Assembly (NCBI GenBank): GCA_020444775.1
Contig: JAGRHX010000401.1
Span: forward strand, 1 to 6,512
Length of the DNA stretch: 6,512 nucleotides
Source of the DNA: Gammaproteobacteria bacterium
GTDB lineage: Bacteria > Pseudomonadota > Gammaproteobacteria > HK1
Direction: 5' to 3'
Shown here one piece after another: positions 6,048-6,512 of this stretch. Positions within the stretch are counted from its first letter, which is position 1. Each line of letters begins with the position of its first letter. The position numbers and the translations under genes were made by a program. Under the pieces are notes generated by a model. It had not been told where the DNA came from, did no database searches, and saw nothing but the letters and a program-made list of their open reading frames with translations.

Positions 6048-6512
6048 TCAGTGCAGGGACGGGCGCCAGTCCAGCTGCTCGACGATCTCGGCTTCGATGC
6101 TCATCAGCTCGCGCAGGCGCGCAAGGACGATATCCTCGTCGAAGACCTTCAAGGCCATGTCCGCGAACTGATGGCCGTGCTTGATCTCGGCGCGCCACAG
6201 ACGCTGGTAGAAGTCGCGAAGCTCGGCGTCATCCAGGCTGGCAGCGATGATGCCGAAGCGCTCGGCGCCGCGGCATTCGATCACCGAGGACACCAACAGC
6301 CGATCCAGGAAGCGGCTCTCACGGCCATGGCGTACGTGCGCGTAGAGCCGTTCGACATACGGATCCTTGATGTCCGGGACCAGGTCGACGCCGCGGCCGC
6401 GCATGACCCTGTAGACATCGGCGAAATGCTCGAGCTCCTCTTGCGCGATGCCGATCAGGGCCGGGACGATTGCATGCTGCTCGGGGTGCCGGACCACCAT
6501 GCTCATCGCCAG
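6048..6512 (-). CDS. miaE: tRNA-(ms2io6A)-hydroxylase MiaE, C-terminal part (5' end outside window)
   Basis: MiaE is a ferritin-like, non-haem diiron monooxygenase. It uses O2 to hydroxylate the isopentenyl group of 2-methylthio-N6-isopentenyladenosine at position 37 of tRNAs reading codons that begin with U. The frame is open through the right edge (codons for Leu-Ala precede the first visible Met at 6506), so the start lies outside. Numbered from that Met, the iron-ligand motifs seen are E24-L-E-H27 in AQEELEHF, E77 in IECRGAERF and E107-x-x-H110 in AEIKHGHQF. This fits the family's repeated E-x-x-H pattern. The first-helix glutamate is expected upstream, beyond the window. About 154 residues are visible, consistent with a protein near 200 residues. 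It lies on the same strand as nrtR, 114 bp ahead of it. No terminator is visible after it, so some readthrough into nrtR is possible. Confidence 0.87.
   Translation of the reverse strand: MAMSMVVRHPEQHAIVPALIGIAQEELEHFADVYRVMRGRGVDLVPDIKDPYVERLYAHVRHGRESRFLDRLLVSSVIECRGAERFGIIAASLDDAELRDFYQRLWRAEIKHGHQFADMALKVFDEDIVLARLRELMSIEAEIVEQLDWRPSLH

Noticed and set aside
1..6512. A wholly new system such as a defence island, CRISPR array, retron or mobile element
   Set aside because: All six genes belong to recognised housekeeping or regulatory families, and no repeats, integrase, reverse transcriptase or transposase sequences are visible. The novelty, if any, is in the operator architecture and gene pairing.

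Overview
The window looks like a stretch of chromosome from a GC-rich proteobacterium, most likely a gammaproteobacterium. Three things point that way: the E. coli-type quinolinate synthase with every iron-sulfur cysteine in register, a MiaE-type tRNA hydroxylase, and an 890-residue FtsX-like export permease paired with a LolD/MacB-type ATPase. Nothing in the window pins down the genus. Coding density is high. I see no insertion sequence, phage gene, tRNA, rRNA or CRISPR array.

Plus strand, left third: the window opens inside the gene for an ABC ATPase (only its last 88 codons are present). That gene overlaps by ATGA with the gene for a large two-module FtsX/MacB-like permease. Together they encode an inner-membrane ABC machine that probably moves lipids, lipoproteins or another envelope substrate. 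The permease carries a small in-frame QGT repeat in the linker before its last membrane module.

Minus strand, rest of the window, in transcription order from the right edge: a 5'-truncated miaE (tRNA ms2io6A hydroxylase), then nrtR (Nudix-family transcriptional regulator of NAD synthesis), nadA (quinolinate synthase) and a LysR-family regulator. The LysR gene ends 18 bp from the end of the permease gene, tail to tail.

The most informative part is the 114-bp gap between miaE and nrtR. It holds a good sigma70-type promoter (TTGACA, 17 bp, TATTGT) reading into nrtR-nadA. It also holds two 21-bp palindromes of the same design (TAGTGT, 7 bp, ACACTA) with centres 23 bp apart. One fills the space between -35 and -10, the other covers the predicted transcription start. 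This reads as an autoregulated nrtR-nadA operon, in which the NrtR repressor shuts down its own gene and the first dedicated iron-sulfur step of de novo NAD synthesis. The Nudix box of this NrtR has lost two of its catalytic glutamates, so it should sense a nucleotide ligand rather than hydrolyse it. The families are all known. What may be undescribed is the operator layout and the pairing of nrtR with nadA alone.
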